DNA from: an uncultured Clostridia bacterium
GTDB taxonomy: Bacteria; Bacillota; Clostridia; Oscillospirales; Acutalibacteraceae
DNA: 64,000 nt
Assembly: GCA_944384995.1 (NCBI GenBank)
Contig: CALWVN010000006.1
Span: 30,443 to 94,442, forward strand
Direction of reading: 5' to 3'
A program made the translations under genes and the position numbers. Below, piece by piece: positions 34,528-43,346 of this stretch (position 1 is its first letter; the number at the start of each line of letters is the position of its first letter). The notes below the pieces were generated by a model. That model made no database searches. It was not told the origin of the DNA and saw only the letters and a program-made list of their open reading frames with translations.

Positions 34528-35652
34528 ATGAAAAAAATACTGATTGGCTATCTGATCGATGGTCATTCCGGTGGAATCGATAAATATTTGATGAATCTTA
34601 TGGAGTCGATTCCCTTTGATGACAATACGGTACAAATTGATTTTCTGACCAATCGGATCACCGAGGAGCTGCAACTTGCTGTTGCAAAATATCATTCTCA
34701 TATATATGAGGTCGAAACGCTCAAACATCCTATCCGGCAGTACAAGCAAATGGTGTCTGTTTTCAAGAATAATGCGTACGATGTTGCTTATTTTAACATT
34801 TCCACCGCTTTGAATTGCATTGGTGCGGCGGCGGCAAAAAAATGCGGGGTAAAGAAAAGGATTATTCATTCCCACGCTTGTGGTATAGATGAGAACGATC
34901 GGCTGAAAAGAACGGTTTTAAGTTTCTTGAACAACCTTATCGCAAAAACGTTTTTATATCGGCAGGGAACAGATTTTTGCGCCTGCTCCGAGCTTGCGGG
35001 GCTATGGCTTTTTCCGGAAAAAATCGTCCGAAGCAGCCGCTTTCAAGTCATTAAAAATGCCGTAGACACAAAGGCTTATATGTATTCTCCGACCAAGCGT
35101 GAGACCGTCCGAAAAGCGCTTGGTTTGGAGGACAAGCTTGTGATAGGGCATGTCGGTTTGTTCGGTTATGCAAAAAATCATGCATTTTTGCTTAAAGTAT
35201 TTCAGCAAGTCTATGCGCGCAATGCAAAGGCGGTTTTGCTGCTTGTGGGAGACGGCGTCTTATATCCGGAGATCGTCCGGCAGGTAAATGCGCTTGGTTT
35301 GCAAGAAGCAGTACTGTTTTTGGGCCAAAGGCGAGATGTTCCCGATCTCTTGCAGGCAATGGATATTTTTGTGCTTCCGTCCAATTTTGAAGGCTTTGGA
35401 ATCGTGGGTATTGAAGCGCAGGTGAGTGGGCTCAACTGTATTTTTTCAAATCATGTTCCGAAGGAAGTGGCCTTTACGGATAACTGTGCTTTCTTAGAAA
35501 TTGATCAAGAAAACAGTGTTTCGGAGTGGGCAAAGCAAATTGAAAAAATGGGGCACAAATCAATTCGGCAGGATGCCTGTGTGTTGGCAGAAAAAGCAGG
35601 ATACAGCCTGAAAAAACAATCCGTATCATTTTTGTTAGGGGAAGAAGGGTAA
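34528..35652 (+). CDS. Glycosyltransferase family 4 (GT-B)
   Basis: 374 aa. An N-terminal Rossmann half (GYLIDGHSGGIDKYLMNL) and a GT4 C-terminal half: IGHVGLFGYAKNHAFLLKVF, LLVGDGVLYPEI, VLFLGQRRDVPDLLQAMDIFVLPSNFEGFGIVGIEAQ with the E-x7-E nucleotide-sugar site. It should extend the repeat unit. The ATG at 34528 (MKKILIGY) is chosen; a second in-frame ATG lies 4 codons upstream. It ends 3 bases before the polymerase-fusion gene. Confidence 0.88.
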   Translation: MKKILIGYLIDGHSGGIDKYLMNLMESIPFDDNTVQIDFLTNRITEELQLAVAKYHSHIYEVETLKHPIRQYKQMVSVFKNNAYDVAYFNISTALNCIGAAAAKKCGVKKRIIHSHACGIDENDRLKRTVLSFLNNLIAKTFLYRQGTDFCACSELAGLWLFPEKIVRSSRFQVIKNAVDTKAYMYSPTKRETVRKALGLEDKLVIGHVGLFGYAKNHAFLLKVFQQVYARNAKAVLLLVGDGVLYPEIVRQVNALGLQEAVLFLGQRRDVPDLLQAMDIFVLPSNFEGFGIVGIEAQVSGLNCIFSNHVPKEVAFTDNCAFLEIDQENSVSEWAKQIEKMGHKSIRQDACVLAEKAGYSLKKQSVSFLLGEEG

Positions 35653-35655
35653 GTT

Positions 35656-38187
35656 ATGAGAACGATTGGAAAACAATTGACATTTTTTGTAAAAAACGGG
35701 TTATTATTCAAAATACTGTATTTGATACTGGCTTTATTATCCTTTAATAGTCTGTGCAGCAATCGACCTGTCTTGACTTATTTTTCCTATTTTCTGACTT
35801 TGGTCGGCGGGATTTACCTCGTATACCGAGCGCTTCATTTTAATCGCTATCGGTCAAGCAAGGGAATCATATTTCTTTTACTTTTTATTGTTTCCTATCT
35901 GATTTCTTCGGTTTTGAACATAAAATACGGCATCACGGAAAACGCAAAAGCGATGATTTGGATGCTGTTCCAGTTCTTTTTGCTTTATGCCTATGATGCC
36001 GAAGCGTCAAAAGAGCAAACCAAAAAGGAATTTAAGATTTTTTCTCACGTCTTTCTCACATACACTTTTTTAATGGCAATTATCGGGACGGTTCTGCTCT
36101 TCATGAATTACCACTATTACGGGATTTATGAAGGCAAAACAATTATCATCGGATTTTTGTGGAATCGCCTTTGGGGGCTTTACTCTGATCCGAATTACGG
36201 TGCGGTTTTTGGGGTTATTTCTCTTATACTTTGCTTTTACTACTTTCTTCACACCAAAAAGAAATGGCAGAAAACGCTTTATGTTGTGATAGCCGTATTT
36301 CAGGTCGCCTACATTGCTTTTTCCGATTCAAGAACGGCGTTGGTTGCGTTTATGCTTACTTCCGGCGTCGGTGCATTTCTCTTTTTCCTACGCTATGAAA
36401 AACAGAAGCATCAGAAGAAAATCGTTCGGGCGTGTCTGACAGTTTTATTAACAATTGTTGCTTTTGTTCTTCCTTATATAGTCGTTCAAACAACAGCTGT
36501 TGCCGGTTCTTACACGTTAAAAGCTATCCAGAGTAACTATGGCTCGGAACTGCCCGGAGAAGACGAGGATGATGACAGCTTGATGATCGGCCGCCAAGAG
36601 GCGGATATGAACAACGATATCAGCAACAGGCGCTTTGCCATTTGGCAAAGCGCGCTGGAAGTGTTTTCCACGAAACCCGTCTTTGGTGTAACATTTCGCC
36701 ATATTGTAAATTACGCGGAAGAAAACTTGCCGGATACGTATATTGTTAACAATGACTTTACTTCGTTTGCCAGCATGCACAATGTGTTTATGGATGTTCT
36801 TGTCAGTCAGGGTGCGGTGGGCTTTGTTCTATTTCTTGGCTTTATCGTTACTGTGTTTATCACGATTTTCAAATATCTGTTTCGGAAAAATGACAAGGAA
36901 TATGCAGACAATCTGTTTTTGATCTGTACCATACTGCCGATTGCCGTTTCTGCGATGTTTTATTCGGAAATTTTGTTTATCAACACCGCGAACGCCGTGT
37001 TCTTCTGGTTCGGTCTGGGTTGTCTTATTAAAAGCTTGACACAAAAGGAGGATTCTCAGAATCCCGTTGGGATTCTGACCTTCCACAACGCCACAAATTA
37101 CGGGGCGGGTCTTCAGGCGTTTGCTTTGCAAACCAAGCTGACGGAACTGGGGCATCCTGCGGATATCGTCGATTATCGTCCGGCGGCAATTGAAGATGAT
37201 TTCGGCATCATTATCAAAAATCAGCTCCGCGATGCCTGCAAAAATCCCGTTGCATTTGTGAAATTTTGGATTTCTGCATTACTGCATTTGCCGTGGCGCG
37301 TACTTCGCGAAAATAAGTTTTTACGATTTAGACAAAAGAGTTATTCTTTGTCTGACGAAACTTATTCCGATATCTCCGAGCTTCGCGCCGATGCAAAAAA
37401 CTTACCGTATTCCTATTATTTCTTCGGCAGTGATCAAATTTGGAACCCTGCTATTACAAAAGGTGTGGATCCTGTATATTTCGGAGCGTTCTGTCCCAAT
37501 GAAACCGTAAAAGCATCTTATGCGGCAAGCACCGGAACGAAGGAGCCTACTGCGGAAGAAAAAGCTGAAATTCAAAAACAGCTTGAAAATTTAAACGCTG
37601 TTTCTGTGCGCGAAGCGGCATCCGCACAATGGCTTTCCGAAATTACAAATCGACCGATTTCAGTTTGTGTGGACCCTACGCTGCTTTTGACACCTGAAAC
37701 ATGGAAAAAGCATTGCAAAAAGACTAACGTGCGAGGAGATTATATTCTGGTCTATGTGTTGGAAATCAACCCGGAGCTGAGCGCTTTGGTCTCTTCCATA
37801 GCGAAAGAAAAAAATCTTCCGGTTCTGTTTTTCGATATCAAAAACCGATATGACTGTAAAGCCATTTCAAAAAACACTGCAGACCCGTTTGAGTTTATTT
37901 CTTATGTTAAAGACGCAAAATATGTGATTACAAACTCTTTCCACGGTACTGTATTCTCCGTCCTTTTCCGGAAACAATTTCTTTGTGTGCCAAATCAAAA
38001 AAACCCGACGCGTATGGTGGAACTGTTGCAAAAGCTGGGCTTGGGGGAACGGCTTGTTGTTTCCGCAGATGACAACATCGTCTTAGACCGTGTTATTGAT
38101 TATGAAACGGCTTTTAAAGAGCTCGATGAACTGAAAGCAGCCTCACAGCAATATCTGGACTCTGTCTTTTCCCCTAGAGGTGAATAA
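35656..38187 (+). CDS. Polymerase (Wzy/O-antigen-ligase-like) fused to polysaccharide pyruvyltransferase
   Basis: 843 aa. Residues 1 to about 460 hold about 11-13 membrane helices with a large outer loop (ISNRRFAIWQSALEVFSTKPVFGV), as in O-antigen ligase/Wzy polymerases. After IKSLTQKED the chain continues straight into a polysaccharide pyruvyltransferase domain (about 470-843): VGILTFHNATNYGAGLQAF, FFGSDQIWNP, ITNSFHGTVFSVLF. Such domains usually start their own gene. At the joint the DNA carries an AAGGAGG ribosome-site look-alike (37045-37051) and a 9-bp hairpin (37057-37077), suggesting fusion of two former genes or an internal start. Confidence 0.85.
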   Translation: MRTIGKQLTFFVKNGLLFKILYLILALLSFNSLCSNRPVLTYFSYFLTLVGGIYLVYRALHFNRYRSSKGIIFLLLFIVSYLISSVLNIKYGITENAKAMIWMLFQFFLLYAYDAEASKEQTKKEFKIFSHVFLTYTFLMAIIGTVLLFMNYHYYGIYEGKTIIIGFLWNRLWGLYSDPNYGAVFGVISLILCFYYFLHTKKKWQKTLYVVIAVFQVAYIAFSDSRTALVAFMLTSGVGAFLFFLRYEKQKHQKKIVRACLTVLLTIVAFVLPYIVVQTTAVAGSYTLKAIQSNYGSELPGEDEDDDSLMIGRQEADMNNDISNRRFAIWQSALEVFSTKPVFGVTFRHIVNYAEENLPDTYIVNNDFTSFASMHNVFMDVLVSQGAVGFVLFLGFIVTVFITIFKYLFRKNDKEYADNLFLICTILPIAVSAMFYSEILFINTANAVFFWFGLGCLIKSLTQKEDSQNPVGILTFHNATNYGAGLQAFALQTKLTELGHPADIVDYRPAAIEDDFGIIIKNQLRDACKNPVAFVKFWISALLHLPWRVLRENKFLRFRQKSYSLSDETYSDISELRADAKNLPYSYYFFGSDQIWNPAITKGVDPVYFGAFCPNETVKASYAASTGTKEPTAEEKAEIQKQLENLNAVSVREAASAQWLSEITNRPISVCVDPTLLLTPETWKKHCKKTNVRGDYILVYVLEINPELSALVSSIAKEKNLPVLFFDIKNRYDCKAISKNTADPFEFISYVKDAKYVITNSFHGTVFSVLFRKQFLCVPNQKNPTRMVELLQKLGLGERLVVSADDNIVLDRVIDYETAFKELDELKAASQQYLDSVFSPRGE
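37045..37077 (+). promoter_or_regulatory. Shine-Dalgarno-like site and hairpin at the fusion joint
   Basis: AAGGAGG at 37045-37051 and a perfect 9-bp stem with 3-base loop (CAGAATCCC GTT GGGATTCTG, 37057-37077) sit where the pyruvyltransferase domain begins. No in-frame ATG/GTG/TTG follows closely; ATT or CTG would be needed for an internal start. Confidence 0.5.
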
Positions 38188-38193
38188 GCAAAG

Positions 38194-39609
38194 ATGGATA
38201 GAAACAAAAGTTTGGTAAAAAACATCTTCATATTTGCCATAGGAAATGTCGGCTCTAAAATGCTTCAATTCCTGTTGCTGCCGTTTTATACACGCGTGCT
38301 TTCCAGTGAGCAATACGGCACCGTAGATGTTTTGCAAAGCATCAGCACGCTGCTGTTGCCTATATTGTCTTTGACTATTTATGACGCGGTTTTCCGCTTT
38401 GCCATGGACGGTGCAACCAAAAAAGAAGATGCATTTTCCGTGGGCATGCTGACGGTGTCCGCAGGGACAATCGTGCTACTGCTGTGCGGCGCAGTTTTAC
38501 CGTTGTTCTTTGGGTACAGAAGCTATATTTGGCTGATCATCCTATATACGATTGCGCAGATGTACCGTTCTGTTACTTCCCAGTACATTCGCGCGATCGG
38601 GAAGGTGAAACTGTTCACCATAGACAATATGTTCCAAACCCTGATGATATTGCTATGCAATATCTTGTTTCTGGTCGTGTTCCATTGGGGGATTGAAGGG
38701 TATATTTTAGGTTATATTGTCGGCAATTTCTGTTCTTTCTTTTTCGTGTTTTTCGTTCAGAGGCTTTGGCGCGATATAAAATACAAAGGTATCGGCAAAG
38801 GGCTGTTTTCAACCATGTGCCGGTTCAGCGTCCCGTTGATCCCGAATGCGGTTTGTTGGTGGCTGACTACCATGATTGGCCGTCTCATGGTTACGGCATA
38901 TCTCGGGGCAGACGCAAACGGCTTGTTCGCCGTGGCCTTCAAGGTGCCGACGATTGTGACGATTTTAGTCGGTATATTTTTACAAGCATGGCAAATTTCC
39001 GCGAACACGGAATGCGAAAGCAAAGATTTTAACGAATACAACAGCCAAATTTTTCATATTTTGCAAGTCTTAACATTTCTGCTGTCTTCCTTTTTAATTT
39101 TGATCAGCAAATTACTGGTTAGAATTTTAGATAGCTCTTATTACGATGCGTGGGAATATATCCCGCCCATGATGGTTGGCATCTGTTTTTATACCTTTGC
39201 GCAGTTCTTAGGTGCACTTTATACGGCCAGCAAAAAAACCGTCATGGCTTTTGTCACCAATTTAGTAACGGCGATCGTCAACATTGTCGGCAATGTTGTG
39301 CTGCTTCCGAGATTAGGCGTCATGGGTGCGGCCTTGTCCCTTGCTATCAGCTATCTGGTGTTTTGGCTCTTTCGTTTGGTCGATACCCGCCATTTGGTTA
39401 AAATACAGTATCAGGCGAAATCTATTGTTGTCAACCTTATTTTGACAACTGCAATAGCGGTTGTCGTTACCTTTTCTCCAAAGTACTGGATTGTATGGGG
39501 CACGCTTTTGTTTGCGGCGCTGTGCCTTGTAAATGTCCGCGTAATCAAAGATTTGATTGTGGAAGCTTTGCATATGTTGCAGTCTATGTTTCATTTTAAG
39601 AGGGGATAG
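38194..39609 (+). CDS. Polysaccharide flippase (Wzx/MATE-type)
   Basis: 471 aa with 12-14 predicted helices. The start NIFIFAIGNVGSKMLQFLLLPFYTRVLSSEQYGTVDV is characteristic of oligosaccharide flippases (PST family). It should move lipid-linked repeat units across the membrane for the polymerase encoded just upstream. AGAGGTG precedes the ATG inside the previous gene's last codons; the gap is 6 bases. Confidence 0.9.
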   Translation: MDRNKSLVKNIFIFAIGNVGSKMLQFLLLPFYTRVLSSEQYGTVDVLQSISTLLLPILSLTIYDAVFRFAMDGATKKEDAFSVGMLTVSAGTIVLLLCGAVLPLFFGYRSYIWLIILYTIAQMYRSVTSQYIRAIGKVKLFTIDNMFQTLMILLCNILFLVVFHWGIEGYILGYIVGNFCSFFFVFFVQRLWRDIKYKGIGKGLFSTMCRFSVPLIPNAVCWWLTTMIGRLMVTAYLGADANGLFAVAFKVPTIVTILVGIFLQAWQISANTECESKDFNEYNSQIFHILQVLTFLLSSFLILISKLLVRILDSSYYDAWEYIPPMMVGICFYTFAQFLGALYTASKKTVMAFVTNLVTAIVNIVGNVVLLPRLGVMGAALSLAISYLVFWLFRLVDTRHLVKIQYQAKSIVVNLILTTAIAVVVTFSPKYWIVWGTLLFAALCLVNVRVIKDLIVEALHMLQSMFHFKRG

Positions 39610-39613
39610 TAAA

Positions 39614-40771
39614 ATGATGTCTTATTTGCAAAACGGGGATACACACTTTTGCTGCGGTTGCCGAGCCTGTGTGCAAAAATGCCCGCAGCAGTGTATTTCC
39701 TTGAAGGAAAAAGATGGCTTTTTTTATCCGATAATTGATGAACCCCGTTGCATAAATTGCAAGCTTTGCGAAAAGGTTTGTCAATATACGGATGAAAATC
39801 AGGACAGACGTAAAGAACGCACAGTGATAAAGACCTATTCCGCTTGGCATAAAGACGAAAACGAACTTCCGAACAGTACCTCCGGCGGCGTCTTTTTTGC
39901 CCTTGCAGAACAGTTTATTGCAGACGGCGGTGTCGTGTTTGGTGCTGGCTATACGCAGGATTTTTCCGTAAAGCTGTTCTCCGCTTCCACTGCAGAGGAA
40001 TGCCAAGCGTTTCGGAAAAGCAAATATGTATTCAGCAGCACGGATGCCTCTTATCCGCAGGCTGAACATCTTTTAAAAGAAGGACATAAAGTGCTTTTTT
40101 CCGGCACGCCGTGTCAAATTATGGGACTTTATTCCTATTTGGGAAAAGAGTATGAAAACCTGTTTACAGTGGATATAGTTTGCCACGGCTTTAATGCACC
40201 GATTTCTCTGCAATCATATTTGGATATGATGGAGAAAAAATACAAAGGTAAAACCACTGCTCTGGATTTTCGGCACAAAACCAAGGGGAAGGCTGAACCG
40301 GAATTGCGAATTGCTTTTTCAAACGGTCAGTCGCACACCGAGCCGTACCGCACCTCTTCTTTTGGAAAGCTTTACGGCAGCAACGCGTTGCTGATGGCTT
40401 CCTGCACAACGTGTCAATACGCCAACACCTCTCGCCCCGGAGATTTAACCATTGGTGATTTTTGGGGTATCGATCAGCATTGTCCGCAAGCCTACAACGT
40501 TGACGGCACGTCCCTTGTTTTGGTCAATTCAGAAAAAGGGAATGTGCTTTTTGAAAGCATAAAAGAAAATATCACCGCCCACGGAGCGGAACTTTCCTGG
40601 GCGGTTGCGCATAATCAACCTCTTGGGCGCCCGTCTCCGAATAATCCCTTTTCCAAGAAGGTGATTGCTTCCCTGAAAGATAAGGGGTTTGAAAAAACCT
40701 ACCACCATTATCAAATGATCGACAGCAAGCTTTTTTTGGTGTATCGAGTTTTGAGAAAGCTTGTCAAGTAA
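39614..40771 (+). CDS. F420 hydrogenase/dehydrogenase beta-like iron-sulfur protein
   Basis: 385 aa. Two [4Fe-4S] motifs open the protein (CCGCRACVQKCPQQC, CINCKLCEKVC), followed by the FrhB/FdhB domain: STSGGVFFALAEQF, FRKSKYVFSS, LFSGTPCQIMGL, DIVCHGF and DLTIGDFWGI. Members of this group often sit beside polysaccharide pyruvyltransferases in capsule/EPS loci, where their reaction is not established; F420 itself is unlikely to be present. The ATG at 39614 is preceded by AGGGG, four bases after the flippase stop. Confidence 0.85.
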   Translation: MMSYLQNGDTHFCCGCRACVQKCPQQCISLKEKDGFFYPIIDEPRCINCKLCEKVCQYTDENQDRRKERTVIKTYSAWHKDENELPNSTSGGVFFALAEQFIADGGVVFGAGYTQDFSVKLFSASTAEECQAFRKSKYVFSSTDASYPQAEHLLKEGHKVLFSGTPCQIMGLYSYLGKEYENLFTVDIVCHGFNAPISLQSYLDMMEKKYKGKTTALDFRHKTKGKAEPELRIAFSNGQSHTEPYRTSSFGKLYGSNALLMASCTTCQYANTSRPGDLTIGDFWGIDQHCPQAYNVDGTSLVLVNSEKGNVLFESIKENITAHGAELSWAVAHNQPLGRPSPNNPFSKKVIASLKDKGFEKTYHHYQMIDSKLFLVYRVLRKLVK

Positions 40772-40792
40772 TATTTCACCGCGTAATAAAAG

Positions 40793-40829
40793 GCTGCATG
40801 TTTTGCCATTGTAAAATATGCAGCTTTTT
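40793..40829 (+). terminator. Terminator of the polysaccharide operon
   Basis: A 12-bp stem with one wobble (40793-40804 / 40813-40824) and T5 lies about 20 bases after the last gene. Confidence 0.85.
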
Positions 40830-40963
40830 GCGTTACAAAAACCCAGCCCAAAATCTGAACTACTCCAGATTGTGCTGACAGTACAAAAAGCCCTCTATGT
40901 AGGGAATAAAAAGTTTTAAGTGGAGTGGTGGCGAAGCGTCAGCGGCACCACTTCGGTTTTAAT

Positions 40964-41750
40964 CTAAATGCGCGCATGGTTATAAAAGTGAATGTATCTA
41001 TCGATTAGATCATTGGCTTCTTGGAATGTCTTCGGCTTATGCCAGTAGATACACTCCGTTTCCAATATAGAGAAGAACTTCTCTGCCAGTACGTAGTCAT
41101 AAGGATTACCCTTACTTGACATTGACGATGTAATGTCGTAAGATTGAGTTAGCTTAAAATTAGCTTGTGATGTATATTGAAAGTCTTGGTCGCTGTGGAG
41201 CTGCAACTCCGCAGCGACTCTCTTTTTCTCTTTCTGCATTGCAGGTCGGATCGTGTCCAATACAAGATTCACGGTCTGCCATGTGGATGCCTTGTAAGCT
41301 ACAATGCTGTTGTAATACAGATCCCGGATAATGGACAAATACAGTACAGCTTCTTTCATGTGAATGTAAGAGATATCTGTAACCTACTTTTCGTTTAGTC
41401 TATCCGCATGGAATTGCCGGGCAAGTAGATTCTGGTATTTATGTATCTGCTGACTTAGGTTTATCCACTTCCTGCGGCAGCGGATTTCCGACAGAAGGCC
41501 ATGCTTTTTCATCATTCTAAGTACTGTTTTCGGCTTTCTTCAATCTTTCCGCCTTTGAGCCACTTCCACCCTGCCTGTAGCCGTAAGTCTTGTCTGTATT
41601 ACTCTGACTTTTTTCTATCTTCTTTGCCAATCTCGCATCCGCCTCGGGCTTCCCCTTGCACTTCATGAAGTTATAATAATCGCTTCAGGACACAGCAAAG
41701 GACGTACACATGACAGATAGCGGATACTCCTTCCGGTGACGACAGATAAC
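40964..41750 (-). pseudogene. IS3-family transposase orfB remnant
   Basis: The last 131 codons are open and carry the end of an rve/DDE integrase domain: LHSDQDFQYTSQAN, SMSSKGNPYDYVLAEKFFSILETE (including the catalytic Glu) and RYIHFYNHARI. Upstream the sequence continues in frame as VTDISYIHMKEAV but is interrupted by TAG where Trp is usual. The N-terminal half is scrambled by further shifts. It cannot encode an active transposase alone. Confidence 0.8.
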
Positions 41751-41770
41751 AGCATACTTGACTTTCGAAC

Positions 41771-42057
41771 TCACATTCTTTCTGCGAATTGTAGAAAATC
41801 CTGCAACAACTCCACTTCTATCCTTAACCGCTTGTTCTCATACTTGGATTCCTGCAAAGTCTTGGTCTGTTTGCGGCCACGAACCTTTGGCAATCCCTTA
41901 GAGGGCATCCTGCATTGTTGCTTAAGAAAGTTGTACACCGGACGATCTCCTTCCAAACCCAGTTTCTCTACGATTTGCTGTGACTCATTTCGGTCTCCTG
42001 CATCTGCTCTATTACCGGAAGTAAGACCAACATATTCGTGTATCTGCGTTTGCTCAT
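41771..42057 (-). pseudogene. IS3-family transposase orfA remnant
   Basis: It starts MSKRRYTNMLVLLPVIEQM, hits a stop after about 29 codons, and resumes in another frame as VEKLGLEGDRPVYNFLKQQ...SKYENKRLRIEVELLQDFLQ. The second part is the leucine-zipper-like end of OrfA. At least one frameshift (about 41,970) disables it. Confidence 0.7.
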
Positions 42058-42161
42058 ATGAATTTCCCCTGATGTAGTTATCATCCTACATCAGAGGGTG
42101 TTTATCGTCTGGTTTTATTGGTTCAGTTCATTTCACCAGCGGGGGCTTGTTGCCGTATGTT

Positions 42162-42785
42162 TTAAGAGAACGGATATATATGATCGATCGGCGCAGCCGC
42201 AGCAGGGCAGCTGCCATACCTTGTCGTCACCAATTCCCGAAACAGCTCGCCGCTGGGAAAATATTCCGTTCCCGCATCCGTCTTGCGGGAAAAGACCCAA
42301 TCAAAATTGACATCCCGGTTGATCTGTATCGTATGCAGAATGTTGTCTTGCATATAATCATAAAAACGATAGCCGTCCCAGGCAAAGGATCGCTGCGTAT
42401 GATTGAGTGTCGCGATAATGCTGCGATTCGTCAAACGATCTACCGTGCAATAGGGCGCCTCGGAAAACATACGCTCCAAACAGCCGCACATCTCAGCATC
42501 CTCCTTGTAAAGTTCTAAGAGATACTGCGCGACGATATTTCCGATTTCGTTCATATCGGCAACTTTCAGATCCATTAAAAACAGCGTGAATTTGCTTGCA
42601 AAATTCGCAAGCTGCACGCATTTCCGCCGGTCGAAATAAAAGATCTTACCGCCCCATTCCAGCAATTCATTTCCACGTTCTTTTGCCATCAGGCTTTCTA
42701 CAATTTGATTGGTTGGCGGCGCCATTTCGTGCGGGAGCTTCAGCTTGTATCGTTCGAGTGTCAGCTTGGTAAGATAAAAAATCAT
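42162..42785 (-). CDS. DUF6933-like protein
   Basis: 207 aa. The start MIFYLTKLTLERYKL and the core FYFDRRKCVQLANFASKFTLFLMDLK resemble the DUF6933 family of small uncharacterised cytoplasmic proteins. The remainder is helical, with a short Pro/Ala-rich end. No catalytic motif is recognised. It lies between the dead IS element and the tRNA remnant, downstream of the tRNA terminator. The ribosome site is weak (GGGGCG). Family assignment is by resemblance only. Confidence 0.6.
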   Translation of the reverse strand: MIFYLTKLTLERYKLKLPHEMAPPTNQIVESLMAKERGNELLEWGGKIFYFDRRKCVQLANFASKFTLFLMDLKVADMNEIGNIVAQYLLELYKEDAEMCGCLERMFSEAPYCTVDRLTNRSIIATLNHTQRSFAWDGYRFYDYMQDNILHTIQINRDVNFDWVFSRKTDAGTEYFPSGELFRELVTTRYGSCPAAAAPIDHIYPFS

Positions 42786-42976
42786 TTTTCAACGCCCCGT
42801 TCTGTTTTTATATACCGCAAAAGTCGAAATTGTGCAACTGCTGTTGATTTATCCCTATTGTATTTGTATAGCCGCGCAAAGTCAAGTCCTGCTGGCTGCT
42901 GTGATAAAAGTGTGGATTTCCTGCCTGAACTTTTTGCACACAATCACGCCGCTCTTGCTTTCGCGGCTGCACGCCA

Positions 42977-43018
42977 AAGGGGCAACACCAGCCCACAGCT
43001 GGGCCGGTATTGCCCCTT
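42977..43018 (-). terminator. Hairpin downstream of the tRNA-Ser remnant
   Basis: A long imperfect stem with AAGGGGCAA (42977-42985) pairing TTGCCCCTT (43010-43018) directly abuts the tRNA CCA end. It was probably the terminator of the intact tRNA gene. Confidence 0.6.
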
Positions 43019-43073
43019 GGCGGAGCAGGTGGGATTCGAACCCACGAGCCCGTGAGGACTACCTGATTTCGAG
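43018..43073 (-). tRNA. 3' half of tRNA-Ser(CGA), attachment-site remnant
   Basis: On the minus strand the sequence reads anticodon loop CTCGAAA, anticodon-stem 3' strand TCAGG, a long class II variable arm (AGTCC TCAC GGGCT), T-arm GTGGG TTCGAAT CCCAC, acceptor strand CTGCTCC, discriminator G and CCA. The anticodon CGA and long variable arm identify tRNA-Ser. The 5' half is absent: position 43074 onward has TTTTA instead of the complement of CCTGA. The break at the anticodon loop is the usual crossover point of tyrosine integrases. The intact copy should lie past the right edge. Confidence 0.85.
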
Positions 43074-43346
43074 TTTTATAGGATAATGGCAGTTTAGCGA
43101 TTTTTGAAGGTGGTTTCGGGATACTTCGTATTCGCCGAAAATGCTTGATATTAAAGGCTTTTTTGGCGGTTGCGTCGCAGAAATCCCGATAAATAAGGAA
43201 AGTTCGAATAACGGCATTTTCGCTGTTTTTGGAAAGAACAGGCACTATTTTGGAAAGAACTGCGGAAAGAACAGAGTAAACACATCAACAACGGCAATAC
43301 ACAGGAAAGACCCGCACCGACTAAAATATTTACGAGGTGTATTGCT
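43074..43346. repeat. Left end of the element with integrase-arm-like repeats
   Basis: Non-coding. GGAAAGAAC occurs at 43231-43239, 43252-43260 and 43264-43272. A 22-base sequence at 43300-43321 recurs in inverted orientation at 63075-63096 with 20/22 identity, and GGAAAGAAC recurs at 63041-63049. Paired sites inside both ends suggest integrase or excisionase arm-type binding sites. Confidence 0.6.

Larger units (their letters stand above)
40889..42100 (-). mobile_element. Decayed IS3-family insertion sequence
   Basis: About 1.2 kb. The left end CCCTCTATGTAGG (from 40891) and the reverse complement of the right end, CCCTCTGATGTAGG (up to 42098), form imperfect terminal inverted repeats. Inside are remnants of orfA and orfB on the minus strand with frameshifts and stops. 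No clear target duplication remains (AAG left, TGT right), in keeping with age. Confidence 0.75.

Noticed and set aside
39614-40771. True F420-dependent hydrogenase subunit
   Set aside because: The domain is shared, but no alpha or gamma hydrogenase subunits are near and the context is polysaccharide synthesis.
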